Of a stretch of 64,000 nt of DNA, positions 43,454 through 54,949 are shown in pieces. The notes under the pieces are model-generated. The model was not told the DNA's origin, did no database searches, and saw only the letters and a program-made list of their open reading frames with translations. The stretch spans positions 178,481,174 through 178,545,173 of the forward strand of contig NC_079147.1 in NCBI RefSeq assembly GCF_945859685.1, in the 5' to 3' direction. The position numbers and the translations under genes were made by a program. The DNA comes from Eupeodes corollae. Its lineage: Eukaryota; Arthropoda; Insecta; Diptera; Syrphidae. The number at the start of each line of letters is the position of its first letter. The first letter of the stretch is position 1.

Positions 43454-44645
43454 GTATGGCTTTCGTAGCAATAGGTCCACTGGTGATCTCATGGTTCATC
43501 TCACCGAACAGTGGAACAAATCTTTACATAGTTTTGGAGAAAGTAAGATTATTGCACTTGATATTTCAAAAGCATTTGATAGGGTTTGGCATCTTGCTCT
43601 CTTATCGAAAATGCGTGCATTCGGTTTGCATGAATCCCTCCTTCATTGGATTAGTAATTACCTTTCGAATCGTTCAATACAAGTTGTATTGGATGGATTC
43701 AAGTCTGAAAACCACAAAATAAATGCTGGTGTGCCCCAGGGCTCTGTTCTATCTCCAACACTCTTTCTCATTTTTATTAATGATCTCCTGTCTGCAACAT
43801 TTAATCCAATACATTGTTTCGCTGACGATAGTACTCTTAGCTTTTCATATTCGTTTTCAGATTCACACCCCTCTTCTTCGGATGTGGAACTGCAACGACA
43901 AAATATGATAAGCTCATTAAATTCCGACCTAAACAGCATTGTACAATGGGGAATAAGAAACCGCGTGGAATTTAATGCTTCGAAAACGCAATGCTGTCTT
44001 GTATCGTTAAAGCGAAATATACCCCCCCTGCCATTATCCATAAATGGCACTTGCATCGAGGAAACTGAACATCTCGATATTCTCGGTATGTGTATCACCA
44101 ACCACCTTTTGTGGAACGATCACATACGCGATGTCGCCAAAAATGCCGCAAGATGTTTGGGTTTTCTAAGGCGATGCAAGAAGTTTTTCTCCCCCTCTGA
44201 TCTGGCTGTTATTTACAAGACTTATATACGTCCAAAGCTTGAGTATAACTCCCATACCTGGGCTGGTGCTCCTGCAACTTACTTAAGCCTCTTGGACAGT
44301 ATTGAACGTAGAGCATTTAGACTGATTGGTGATATTACCATCATAAGATCATTTACGTCACTTGAACATCGTCGAAATGTTTCTTGTCTCACCCTCTTTT
44401 ACCGTTATTTTAATGGTTTATGCTCTAGAGAAATAGCCAGCTGCATTCCTCCCCTTAAACAGTTCAACCGTAATACTCGCGCTTCTAGGAATGCTCATCA
44501 ATATACACTCGAGCCCAACTTCGGTCGTACTGTCAAGTACAGAGATTCGTTCTTTAGCCGTACTATGCGAATGTGGAATGCCTTGCCACACTCTGTCTTT
44601 CCCAGCTATTGCAATATTCAGGAATTCAAAACCAATGTGCACTGA
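43454..44645 (+). CDS. LINE-A ORF, C-terminal part: RT palm to C-terminus
   Basis: Resumes in the TSD and is in phase with the N-terminal half. Order: FRSNRSTGDLMVHLTEQW, motif A IIALDISKAFDRVWH, motif B GVPQGSVLSPTLF, motif C CFADDSTLSF, EFNASKTQCCLVSL, LDILGMCITNHLLWNDHI, VIYKTYIRPKLEYNSHTW, and a C-terminal half with GDITIIRSFTSLEHRRNVS and MRMWNALPHSVFP. It ends at the TGA at 44643. All RT catalytic Asp residues are present and no stop or frameshift is visible. The ORF count at 43491 begins at an internal Met. RNase H is absent, as in the Jockey clade. Confidence 0.88.
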
Positions 44646-44759
44646 CATCTCCTTTCAAACCCTCTCTCCCTTTCCTAGTGCTCACACTGTGTATTCATAA
44701 TAAGGGTAATATATCCCTTTGAGTGCGCGCTTATTATAAAAAAAAAAAAAAAAAAAAAC
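44646..44759 (+). other. LINE-A 3' untranslated region and A tail
   Basis: Short 3' untranslated region with ATAATAAGGGTAATATAT and a run of about 21 A residues to 44758. The same end, degraded, is seen near 3480-3520. Confidence 0.85.
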
Positions 44760-45035
44760 TAAGTAGTTCAACCTTACTGGAACTGTAGACGCCACGTTTG
44801 ATTCCATCTCGGGAATTCCTCCGCTGCCGTCGGTGCCTTAGTGGAAACACCTCTCCTCACCTCTCTCGTTTCCTGCCCCAACAACTTTCCACTGGGGATG
44901 GAACAGAATCTCTAGTTGAGGTACTAGGCACCCGATGTTCACCACGGGGAGGTGAGAGTAGGAGTTGATAGATAGAGGTTGGTTTTGAGAAAAACCTGTG
45001 GACGCTTGTGTCCTCTTGAATGCACATGTCTACCA
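44760..45035 (-). mobile_element. LINE-B copy, 5' leader (part 2)
   Basis: Closely matches 6836-7110 in order (GGGAATTCCTCCGCTGCCGT, CCAACAACTTTCCACTGGGG, GAGAGTAGGAGTTGATAG). It is the 5' end of the minus-strand LINE-B copy whose remainder is 35591-36351. Non-coding leader as far as can be seen. Similarity ends near 45035. Confidence 0.8.
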
Positions 45036-45149
45036 TTTGAACATCCGCAATAGTCAGTACACGTACAAAAAAAAATTTAGATTAGATTGAACCCAAACCT
45101 TTGGCTTGACAGTCCTACCTAATACTACTTACCAAAGATAAATTACTTA

Positions 45150-46400
45150 CTTTCTGGTTTTTACTTACTGGAATATGACTCCGTCATTACTAACACGACC
45201 AGCGTTTAGTCTGGGCCTCATTCAACATACCTCTCTGCCTATCCCGCGGTTGTTAGTCGACACCATTAAGTTGTGCACCTTAAGGCTCCTGGTGTCCTCA
45301 TGGTCCACGCCATATTTCAAGTGGAAGCATGGTTTTTCCCGCTGTCTTCTTGACCTTAAAATAGACTTTTTTCCAGTGGGGCACTTTTGTGGTAAATTGT
45401 TCTGGAACTATCCTTCCTCCCAAAATGGAGCCAACAAATCTTCGTAAGACTTTTTTCTCAAACGCTGGTAAAAGGTTAACGCGCCTTTGACTCAGGTAGG
45501 ACCATAGTTTTCTACAACAGCAATTTAAAATTTATTGTGAAAATTGTGAATTTAAAGAGTCTTGATTTAGCTGAGCAGACGCATGCGTATTTCTTTTTCT
45601 ATTTTAATAACGGTCGCTACAATTTCGTGATCACCTGTTGTTGATGTTGTGTTGCCAACGTCTTCCACAGATGAAGCCACCATATAATTTGTTCTGCCCT
45701 CATATATGTGTAGTCCCTACCATCATAGGGTTAATTGGCGCTAGCTGAATCTGGATAAAAAAGTTAAGTAGATGGGATTATTTCAAATATGTCAAAGTTA
45801 TCTGCCTTAGCCAGTAGTTGTGTGGACTTGTTGACGATTGTCCCTCTAGTAGATGTTTCAAACTCTCGGATTGGTTTCTCTTACACTAGCTCATTCAAAA
45901 TGTTAACGGATGTAAATAGCAATCCGGATATAATTGCTTGAAAGTGCCATATGTTGTCATAAATTTGGTTTTGAAGTCTACAATAAAATAGTTAGTTGGG
46001 ATTTTAAATTTAAGATATTGCTTCATCGCCTGCCTTAAGGTGAAAATCTGATCAGTTGTTGAATTGCCTTCTCTGTAACCAAATTGATATTTACCGCTTA
46101 TGGTTTCCTCGTATTGGGATATCGGGTCTTGTAGGATAGAGGAAAGTATCTTTTAGATTGTACTTAACAACTTTATAGTCCAATAATGATTACGTACGGG
46201 ACATATAATACCTAGCACCTCTTCTTGTTTACACACGTGCTCTTAAACTTACGAGTACATTCGTTCAATCAGCTCGGTTGGGATGCCATTCAGCATCGGA
46301 GGCTTTCGTGTCTATCATCCGATTTACAGCCTTTTAGACTTCTTTTTCGCTTGGCATTGCCTTCTTAACATTATGATAGAGTGGTTATTTTGTCTTTGTT
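45150..46400 (-). mobile_element. Decayed LINE-B relative (RT to 3' end)
   Basis: The minus strand starts at about 46400 with PSEKEV and KAVNRMID (pre-RT), then KYQFGYREGNSTTDQIFTLR and a motif A remnant FIVDFKTK near 46085-45970. A C-terminal FEKKVLRRFVGSI near 45460-45430 follows. At the 3' side plus-strand TTACTTACTTTCTGG and TTACTTACTGG near 45148-45175 are remnants of the AAGT tail. Many stops. It is more diverged than the other copies and probably a sister family. Confidence 0.65.
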
Positions 46401-47499
46401 ATAAACCACTATTTTTTTCATCAAGTTATTTAGCTTTGTCACATTAAGTTGTCATTTATAGCAAATCATCTAAACCAATTTCATTCTAGTTTTGAAATTA
46501 TCGATGTTTAACCGCACGTACTTAAAAAGAACTTTGATTCGTAACTAATTTTGCACCACCATCGTAAAGGATTGTGCATCTGTTTAGCTACAGCCACTTT
46601 TTCTTAACAATGACCAATGTTTCAAAATATGTCAAATATATGACAAATTTTAAATGAAGATAATATAAAAATATAAAGGTGTGAATTTTTTAAAATAAAA
46701 TGCCTTACCAAACACAATAAAAATATCACTAAGTTTAACAGGTTCCCTCATAAAATATCACTTAGGCCAATTTAAAAAATATTTAATAATTTCACAAGTT
46801 TCCCTTGTCTTGTCACGCGTCGTCCTTAAAAATCCCCACCCTCATGAAATAGACTTTGATTTCACATTTTTAAAAGAAAAAAACAGGAAAGAAAGAAATA
46901 CTTCAACACCTGATATGAAAAAAATAAATAAAAATAGGTAGGTCCGTGTCTACCTTTTTTATAAAAATCCATCTTTTCACAGCAAATAAATTCTATTCAT
47001 ATAAACAGTGATGTGTACAAAAAAAATTCGAGATTTGTTTTTGACATTTCGAAATTCTTCGTAACAAATTTGTGATGAACAAACGACACTTTCATCAATT
47101 ACTGCTCTCAAATGATTGGGATTTTCTTAGAGTTCAAAACCATTCTTATAAATATTAACATGATCTTCAAGTTTTATGTTTAAGACTTTTGAATAGCGTT
47201 TACAGTTTAAAAGTTGTACGAGAGAAGCCAATAACTGTATTAACTTTTTTTTACATTAGCAGATAATTGCCTAAGAAAGCTTAATACAAGCAATAAATTA
47301 CGATCAAGGAATTGTCAACAAAAATAACTCACCTGCCTCACAACTTAGTGCAGTGTTAGTTGGGCAACAGGTAATAAATAATTCTTAACTACGGATCTTG
47401 TGGTAACCTTCATGGTACTTTAAAATCATGCAATTGCATAAATCAGTTAAATAATTACATCGGTTAACAGTTGGAAAATAAAGAAATTATCATTATTTA
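46401..47499. other. No feature recognised
   Basis: AT-rich sequence without defensible coding, repeat or structural signal. Confidence 0.4.
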
Positions 47500-48330
47500 T
47501 CCTCTTTTGCAATAAATGCTGCATTTAAAGAAGCTTTATCCTTCATAACGAGGAAGGGTGTAATGATGAGCCCTCTTAAGAAGAAACTTGTAAAGTAGCT
47601 TTGAAAAATTTCTAAAATTATTCCATACCTTGGATGCGTTCTCAGCATTGTGGTTTTGGTATTTGCTATAAAGAGCTACAATAACTTAAGGATCCTCTGA
47701 TTCTTTAGACCAAGGTTTAACAAATTCAAACATAGAGTTGGCTTTGCTGAAGATCGAATAAATATATTCTGTGAAATCGAGATTGGAATTAAAAATAACG
47801 CCAATTTCTTTAAAACTATGCACGCGAAGTATAGATTGCTGTAATATTTTATAATCAATCAAACTTAAACTACATGTTTAAGAGAAACTCATTACCTGAC
47901 ATTTAATTGAGTAAAGGATAAGAGAAACATATTACATTGCATTTAATTGAATTAAGGTTAAGTCCATTCTTTTTGCACCAAATAACAAAAATGTAACTAT
48001 CCTCTTTAGATTTTAATAATAAACGCATGTATTAAAGTGTCACTGCATTGTACACAAAGGGATTAATCACTGATAATTAAGGTAAAGAGTATAGGTCCGA
48101 AATGACTACCCTGGGGAACTACTGATATAATATTATAATGAAAGGTTTAGCGAAAGAACTTCTAAATTTAACTAAATGAGACCCATTTTAAAGATAATAA
48201 TAGCCTTCACCTTAAATATGATTATATCATCATAAAGTTGGTGAAAAGCGTATAAATATGGTCGAGCTATTGACCTAATTCTAGGCAACATATTTTCGAT
48301 GTTTTGACCAATTTCTCTGGGTAGTGCGGT
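47500..48330 (-). mobile_element. Decayed LINE, RT motif B to post-palm
   Basis: The minus strand near 48118-48060 reads a motif B remnant (SHFGPILFTLIISD), then IWCKKNGLNLNSIKC near 47985-47940, then GVIFNSNLDFTEYI and a SKANSMFEFVKPWSKE segment near 47800-47695. This is the order of Jockey-group LINEs. The upstream part to about 48330 is weak. Several frameshifts. It resembles the endonuclease-less scrap at 7570-7860 in style, but no direct match was checked. Confidence 0.6.
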
Positions 48331-49639
48331 ATTCTATTCGTCTTCGCATTCTACGGTTGTCCTAAATTAAATTCAACCATTGAAAAAAAAGAAGAATCAT
48401 TTAAAAACATTAATTTCGATTCTTCGCCTGATGAGATAAATTATAGATAATAAACAAAATAAATGCACAAGACTGTGATTTTTGGTTTTGAGAAGCAGGT
48501 CGGTTATGTTGCCTGTGGTGTTTACACGACAAGGTATCCAAATCCCAAAAGAAAAAAACATGCAAATAAAAAAAGAAACACCTTCGCCATCATCATATAA
48601 TGAGGTCCTGAAAAACGAAACCCATGCTATGGCTCAAACAGAGCACAACAGTAAGCGTTACCGCTACTGTCGTCATCGTCCTTGCCCGAATTCTTAAAAA
48701 AAATAAGAAAGGAAGGAAACAGGAGGCTGTTTTTGTTCTTCTTCTTTTCCTAAAGTTTAATTCAAAGAGCGTATTTCATTTCACATGATTTCACTTTGCA
48801 TAAAACCACCACCGCCGCCACCGCGGGTGGTTTATGATGTTATGGCTCTATGGATCTTTTTGTTCTTAGAACCCTACATATATATTCCTTCTTGGCCATT
48901 GGATAGAGCTCCTGTGTGATAGTATACATCGTAATAACGGTAATTTGTTTTATGATTTCTATATTTCTATGCAAACCTATACCTATACGCATCATGGTAT
49001 GGTCGCATTACTGACACAGGGCACAGGGGTACTCTGGAATAAGGTACGGTACACCTTTTTTATATATATTGTGACGTTATTTAGAGGAAGCACGGGATTT
49101 TTTATTTGATTTTGTTTAGCTCAAAGACTATGGAGGGAGGTGGTATAATATGTGGTGGAAATAAAAATAAGTACTGTTCAACTGTGGTATCGGTTGTTTT
49201 TTTTATCTTTTTTGTGTTTGGATTTTTTAAATATTTCATATAGAACGCTTAGGGATTTAATGAGATTTAAGTTGAAAATTTAAGAGCTAAAACGTTGCAT
49301 TAAATTTACATTTCTTAAGATTTAAAAAATAAATGATTTACTCTGGAAAAAAATAAATTAAAGCGATGAACCTACGAACGAAAGGAGGTTGCTTGAGAGC
49401 GCAATTTGTATGGTTTAATATTAGGTTAGTTTTTTTGTTTGAATCACTCTGTTTTTCAGCTGAGAATAAGTCAGTTTACATCAAGTAAGAAAAGAAATTA
49501 GGGTTTAATTCTTGTTTCAATTAATAAATGCAAATTCTAAAACTACCAAAAATTATACAGTTTGGCCTTAAACTTAAAAATTAATCAAAACCAATCATAA
49601 TACAACACTGGCAATGAGCGAACACTAGTCTCTGTTACA
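48331..49639. other. No gene or element recognised
   Basis: AT-rich sequence. The 71-codon frame at 48482-48697 ends in an Arg/His/Cys-rich tail but has no known domain. There is a GCC/CAC-rich patch near 48805-48828. Confidence 0.45.
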
Positions 49640-50600
49640 TTTTAAAATAAAAATATAAGTGAGATGGAACTGCCGATAAAACAGCTGACGGGAAGAAGGA
49701 GGGCTGATGGGGTAGCTATATGAAGCATTCTTTAGATAAGTTCAAATACTCCGTAGTTTATATAGTGATTAGAGAGGGAAATGTCTTAATGGCCCCTACA
49801 AAAAGCTGGCATAGAAAGAGAATATCGGCGACTCCACGCCATTTTTAAAGGGTTTGCAGATAAACAAGTTTTAAACTATCTTCACAAAGTGTTGAGAACA
49901 ATGTACCACCCCAAAGAAGACCGCGTCGAATTTTCGTTCAATACATTCTGATCAGCTGACTAGACTTCACTGTCGTTTCAACAAGATATCTAAAACAAGG
50001 TGGTGTATAGAGACTTAGTCATATATAGGTTTAAAAATTTTGCAGATGAAACCAAGGGGTGAGTTGACTTTGTAAATGATATATGATTAAAATGGCTTCG
50101 AAAACTTAACTCAAGTTTGAAAATAACTCCTAAGTCGCCAATGGAATGGATGTAATCACTTGCGTTTTAATGTTGTCAACTGGCATAAAGTAACATTAAG
50201 TTTAAAGAAATGTTTTACGAATCAAGTTTGAAATGCATCAAGATCAGTTTGGAGTATAAGATAAAATCAGATTAAGTAAAAGATAACTTTACATATTTTC
50301 AGTTAAGTACTGAGTTATCAATGACATTAATAATTGAGGATCTACTGAGTTTGCATAAATGGTGTCGTAGATTAAGAACTTGAAAACAGCTCTACATTGG
50401 CGGTATTCAAAAGGTATTATATGAACCATGAAATAGAAGAGGGTGAGTAATCAAAGGATTTAAGCTTAAGAAAGATAATTTGGTGACTGATTTCTTAGAA
50501 AGTGTTAACGTTCACTTCATTTCCTTTATTTAATCCGTTAAGAGTTTTGGACACAAAAAAAAAGATAGGTTGTAGTAGATCCTTATGAGGAGTCATGTTG
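49640..50600 (-). mobile_element. Decayed LINE pieces
   Basis: The minus strand near 50140-50060 reads SIGDLGVIFKLELSFRSHF, a post-palm LINE motif, followed by a degraded region with FLNLYMTKSLYTTLF near 50000. A second piece near 50430-50310 in another frame reads QCRAVFKFL then a VDPQLLM-type segment, a C-terminal theme of Jockey-group LINEs, but it lies upstream on this strand. The order suggests two pieces or a rearrangement. Low information; strand and superfamily only. Confidence 0.4.
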
Positions 50601-51019
50601 TTGTGACAAAAGCATATGAATTAAAGGAAGCATTAATAGGGGCCTGTATTTCGCAAAATAGTTCTTTTTTTGCTACGGTTTGTATGACGAAGCCTGAATG
50701 GAGAAAGCCCTATTCATATCAAGAATTACACTTGGAGGAGTTGTCAATGAAAAAATTTTAAGTGGCACACGCAGAGATTGAACCTTTCAAGTAATCTAAA
50801 TAAAATATGGGTAAGATCTTGAAGATGATTAAGATGGTGATGAGGAATGAAGCAAAAAAGTTTGTAATAGTTTTAGAGTTGGCAGATGTCATAAATTGCG
50901 CCAACTACAGATTAACAATAACTAACACATATACACTTGTGATGAACCTCTGATCGTAGTTTGACGCTTACTATAAGCTTACTACTTTCTGAAAATTCTG
51001 AAGTGTAAAAAATAGGTCC
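50601..51019. other. No feature recognised
   Basis: AT-rich sequence with no defensible motif. Confidence 0.35.
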
Positions 51020-51585
51020 TTATGAGTGGACCAAATATTCACACTACGGCAGATCTTGGCAAAAACCCAGGAACTTGAAATTGATACCCACCACCTCTTT
51101 ATCGATGGCAACATCAACAAGAGCTCTAAAGAGCAATGTCTAGTTTTGGCATCCCTGTCACACTTATCCGTTCATGCAGAATAACGATGGAGAGTGCACA
51201 GTGCTGTATCAAGGTCGGGAAAAAACTCACCGATGCATTTAATGTCAAAAAAGGTTTTAGACAAGACTATGCACTGTCATGCGACTTCTTTAATATCGCT
51301 CTGAAAAGAACTGTGCAAAACTCAACCGTCAACACTAGAGGAAAAATCTTCCAAAAGTCTATCCAATGAATCGGATACGCAGATATTATTGACATAATTA
51401 GAAGATTGAAGCGTGATGTCAGTGGAGTATTTTTGAGCATTGCGACAGAAGCAAAGAAAATGGGTTTAGTGGTCAATGAGGGCAAGACCAAGTACTTGCA
51501 GTCTTTTAAAAAGGACATTGCACAACGACGTCTTGGACAAACGTCATCATAGACAGCTATATAACTTTGAGGTAGTAGCATTTTA
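51020..51585 (+). mobile_element. LINE-B fragment, RT palm, plus strand
   Basis: Starts within QIFTLRQ-type sequence (GACCAAATATTCACAC near 51030), then HHLFIDG (motif A), MSSFGIPVTLIRSCRITM (51136), NVKKGFRQDYALSCDFFNI (motif B; RQG is now RQD), then GYADIIDIIRR (motif C; DD is now DI) and EAKKMGLVVNEGKTKY near 51450-51490, ending near 51585. It is the plus-strand counterpart of 13650-13130. Inactive: both catalytic motifs are damaged. Confidence 0.8.
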
Positions 51586-51589
51586 ATAC

Positions 51590-51755
51590 CTTAAAAGAAC
51601 TCTTACAAAATGCTTTAGATAGACTTATACTTTGGGCTGATCGGTGTGGACTGCTTGTTAACGCACACAAAACTGATTTGGTCTTATTTTTATTTTTATA
51701 CTCTAAAATTCCATTTGTCAACTCTTCTTATATTAAAATTCCTATTCAAATTTTC
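51590..51755 (+). mobile_element. LINE-D split copy, left part
   Basis: Reads LKELLQNALDRLILWADRCG then LLVNAHKTDLVLFLFLYS and SKIPFVNSSYIKIPIQIF. It corresponds to LINE-D 17845-17985 (NELNWLTKWAKQCGLDVNQHKTELILF). Motif C is already missing at its left. It continues at 62089 in the same order with no gap in the protein alignment. TSD AAATTTTC at 51748-51755 and 62089-62096. Confidence 0.8.
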
Positions 51756-51791
51756 GTAGTACCCGTGGTATGATGGTAAGTGCGCTGGACT
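51756..51791 (+). mobile_element. SINE head, interrupted by LINE-E
   Basis: GTAGTACCCGTGGTATGATG and GTAAGTGCGCTGGACT match the first 36 bases of the SINE at 29624, including box A. The copy is then cut by LINE-E; its remainder is 61788-62088. TGCGCTGGACT at 51781-51791 returns as TGCGTTGGACT at 61788-61798, a probable 11-bp TSD with one mismatch. Confidence 0.85.
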
Positions 51792-51796
51792 AGCCA

Positions 51797-53553
51797 TCGT
51801 ATCCAAGAAGCGGCTCCTTTCTGGATCTTTTGCTGTACGACACTAGACTGACAGTAACAGACAAAGTGGGTAATCACCCTCGAAACTGCTTACAGACAGT
51901 CGAGTACGACAGTGATCACCGCGGACTGGCTGCTGTAATGCAGATTCCGAACGAACGCGTGGAGTTGGAGGAATACGTTGCAACGCACTCTTACAATTAC
52001 AGTAAGATGCGTTGGCCTCGTTTCACCAACGCCTTAGCGAGAGAACTTCGTTCGAGTGACATAGCCCCACCAAACAACAGAAACCTGACAAATACAGAAA
52101 TTGACCAACATTTACAACAGATGGACGAAACAATAAAACGAACGATGGAACGGACAATTCCAAAGTACAGAGAACGGGACCAAATGGACGATTACAGAAA
52201 CGCGACAATTGACGCACTACGTAGGCACAAGAGTGGCTTACTGACAAGACTCAAAAACTTGCACAGACGACTTACAGACCCACGCGACTTGGAGGTTAGG
52301 ACACTGAAATCGTCAATAAAAAATGTCAATCTGTTGATTAAGGAGAACTACAGGTTATCAATTAACAAGTACTGGGACCGCAAGATCCGGTCAGTTAATT
52401 CGAGTGACCCTAGTATGTTCCAAAAAATCAACAAGATATTCAGGAAAAAAAACGACAATGACCTTCCGTGTCTTAAACTCCAAAGAACTGAAGAGAACAG
52501 AGACGTACTCAGGACAGCGCAAATAGATCCAGAGGAAGCCATCTTTGACTATGACTTTTACATAATTGAAGATCCGAAGGAAAAAGTGGAGGCGGTGGGA
52601 GCTGCTTTCCAGCAAGTGTACAAGGTGAATGTTAGCATTCGCCCCAACCACGACCTGGAAAACAGAGCCCTACTTAATCACTTTTACCTTCGAAATGATA
52701 TGACACAATGGCGATCTGAGAACCGCGGTTTCATGCGGTTCAATGACGACTCCTTGGCAAATGCCATAATCGCCGAGCAAATGGGACCAAGTCCCTTGTT
52801 AGTGACGAAGGTTGAGCTTCAACTCATCTTCAATTCAATAAAAAACAAAAAGTCAGCAGACGTCGATGGTATATCCAACGTTGTACTAAGACATTTACCG
52901 ATGGAAGCAATTGACATTTACACCACGCTCTTCAATAATGCACTGAATAATGCATATTATCCAGTGCATTGGAAGACCGCTGTGGTTCATCCTCTCCCGA
53001 AAAAGGGAAAGGACAACTCCAACCCGTCAAATCTTCGGTCATTAAGTCTTCTTCCGAGCATCAGCAAAGTTTTCGAAAAAATCATTAATAGGGCTCTGAC
53101 TAAGTGGGCTGCGGACAACAAAATAATTCCGGATAATCAGTTCGGGTTCAAGGCGGGTCATGACACAATTCATGCTGCGTCTAAACTCGTTTCTGATATC
53201 CAATGGAATAAATCAAAACAACAATGCACAGGTGCTGTCCTGGTGAATTTGGAAAAGGCCTTTGACACCGTATGGTTAGAGGGTCTTTACCTAAAACTGA
53301 GCAGGCTTGGCATAAGCAAGCCATTGTTGTATATACTTTATGATATGCTTAACGGTAGAAAGTTTGTTGTCAAAAGTGGCAATGTAACTTCTACCACAAC
53401 ATTCTCAATTAAAAATGGTCTTCAACAGGGAGCGGTGAATTCGCCGATTCTCTTCAGCATTTACACCAGCGATCTGATAGGTAGTCTTACAAAAGCAATT
53501 GCGTACGCCGACGATCTAATTGCGTACAGAACGGCCCGAAAGGTTGAGGTTAT
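51797..53553 (+). pseudogene. LINE-E endonuclease end and RT, first frame
   Basis: The open frame runs 51794-53665 but the true coding leaves this frame near 53550. The residual endonuclease shows GSFLDLLLYDTRL and YDSDHRGLAAVM (the Asp-His pair). A long charged linker follows (RERDQMDDYRNATIDALRR). RT: IKNKKSADVDGISNVVLR, HWKTAVVHPLPKKG, SLLPSISKVFEKIINRAL, NQFGFKAGHDTIHAA, motif A VLVNLEKAFDTVWLEG, motif B NGLQQGAVNSPILFSIY, motif C AYADDLIAYR. In motif A the usual catalytic Asp is Asn (codon AAT), so this copy should be unable to polymerise even if the frame were whole. Confidence 0.85.
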
Positions 53554-54440
53554 TCGACAAGATTCAGCGATATTGCGACGACTGGAAACTGAAAATAAAT
53601 GCCCAGAAGTCAGAGACAATTCTGTTCCGGACTCCGTTGGCTGGGGCCACGAGGGATACGTGTAAGAATTGGCGCAAGATGGTCATCGTTGATCTTAACG
53701 GGCAGCCATTAGCGAGCAAAAGTGTAGTGAAGTATCTCGGTATCTGGTTAGATCAGTATTTATATTTCGACAGGCATATAAATGCTGCTCTGACCAGGGC
53801 CAGAGGAGCCTTCGCTCTGACGAAACGGCTGTTTTTTAGCAGTCGGCTTGACCCCAGAGTAAAGGTAATTTGCTACATGGCCCTCATACGGCCGATGATC
53901 GTTTATGGTTGTCCTGTGTGGTTCAACGTTGCCCCTTCCCTGATGGAGAAGTTTCGGGTGTTCGAGCGGCAGTGTTTACGACGCTGTACCGGCTTATATC
54001 GAACAGCCGAATCTTCTTATGTGCATTACTATTCCAACGAGGTCCTATACAACGGGGCTCGAATCAACAGAATTGACAATTTCGTGATAAAACTCGTTCG
54101 AGGTCACATTGCAAGAGCTATGTCTTCGACCAACAATTTAATTTTCGAGGCGTTCTATCCGAACGACGAGTATTTTGAAAGTGCACGCTTGAGCGGGTTC
54201 ATTCCACCAGAGGCATTAATCTTTTTAGACAAATGCGGTCTGATACAGGATAGATTGGCAGTTCCGTTAATCTACCACGTCAGACGAAGAACCGTGGATA
54301 GGCAACTCCTGTACAGTCGGGACGTCATGGCACAAGGCGGAGCGGAGCTCAGTAGGGCTGTGTCCGAACGGGACCGAACTGATAGGCTGAAGCAGGAGAA
54401 CCAGTTTTGGTGGCTTCAATCGGCACTTGATATTGGGTAG
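53520..54440 (+). pseudogene. LINE-E RT C-terminus, second frame
   Basis: 306 codons from ATG 53520; conserved sequence begins at about RLFDKIQRYCDDWKLKINAQ and continues with KYLGIWLDQYLYFDRHI, VICYMALIRPMIVYGCPVWF, FERQCLRRCTGLYR and a charged C-terminal half ending QENQFWWLQSALDIG. The phase relative to the first part changes by a small indel between 53535 and 53560. The C-terminal part after the thumb shows no RNase H motif, so it is unlike LINE-D. Confidence 0.85.
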
Positions 54441-54944
54441 TCGGGATGGGGTTTTAAGCCTTGGCCGGCTTACATACTTGTTTTATAGTTTTAGGGTTTA
54501 GTTTTAAGTAGAATATGCATGGTGGCACAAAAAGAAATAGGAAAAAAAATACAAAAAATACAAAAAATACAAAAAAAAAATAAAAAAAAGAACATTAAAA
54601 TAAAATTAAAAAAAAACATGGAATACAAAAAATAAAAAAAAATAGACAACAAAATATGAAAAACAAAAATGTAAGATCGTTAGATTTGCTGTGGTTGTTC
54701 TAGTTTTAAGTAGTTTATAGGTAGAATAGGTAGTTTAAGTTAGTTTTAAGTTTTATTTAAGGACCTTATTTTAAGTAGTTTGTAAGTAAAAATAAATAAA
54801 AAAGGATATTGATATTAGTTTTTTGGTCAAATTTTCTAATAAATACAAAAATAAATGAAATGAAATTTAAATGAAGTAAAATAGTTCTTAGGGCCGAAAG
54901 GCATTCGTTTTAAGTGTTATAGTTTAGCTTAGAGTGTCCGTATG

Positions 54945-54949
54945 GGACC
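54945..54949. repeat. Target-site duplication of the BEL element, left
   Basis: GGACC directly before the left LTR and again at 61670-61674 after the right LTR. A 5-bp TSD. Confidence 0.9.

Larger units (their letters stand above)
36352..44759 (+). mobile_element. LINE-A full-length copy, split by a Gypsy element
   Basis: About 3.6 kb of LINE-A once the Gypsy element is removed. The start (GTGTTCAGTTCAGGTG near 36352) is where the flanking LINE-B similarity stops. An A/C-rich leader with AACAAA runs spans 36480-36710. One coding frame (endonuclease plus RT) follows from 37019, and the element ends ATTATA plus an A tail at 44738-44758. LINE-B resumes just after. No ORF1 (gag-like) frame is visible. 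The frame before and after the Gypsy insertion is continuous in phase, so this LINE was intact when hit. Confidence 0.85.
51792..54949 (+). mobile_element. LINE-E copy, 5' truncated; main body
   Basis: 5' truncated in the endonuclease, inserted in the box A side of a SINE and itself cut by a BEL element in its 3' untranslated region at 54949. The tail of the LINE is 61675-61787. The coding part is 51797-54440. The 3' untranslated region has a strongly A-rich, ACAAAA-type patch at 54530-54670 and a GTTTTAAGTAGTTTATAGG-type repeat region near 54700-54790. Clade is uncertain: the style of motif B (NGLQQGAVNSPILF) suggests the I/Outcast/Loner side. Confidence 0.85.

Noticed and set aside
43658..44101. 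Minus-strand 147-codon ORF
   Set aside because: Antisense to the LINE-A RT, which has full motif support.
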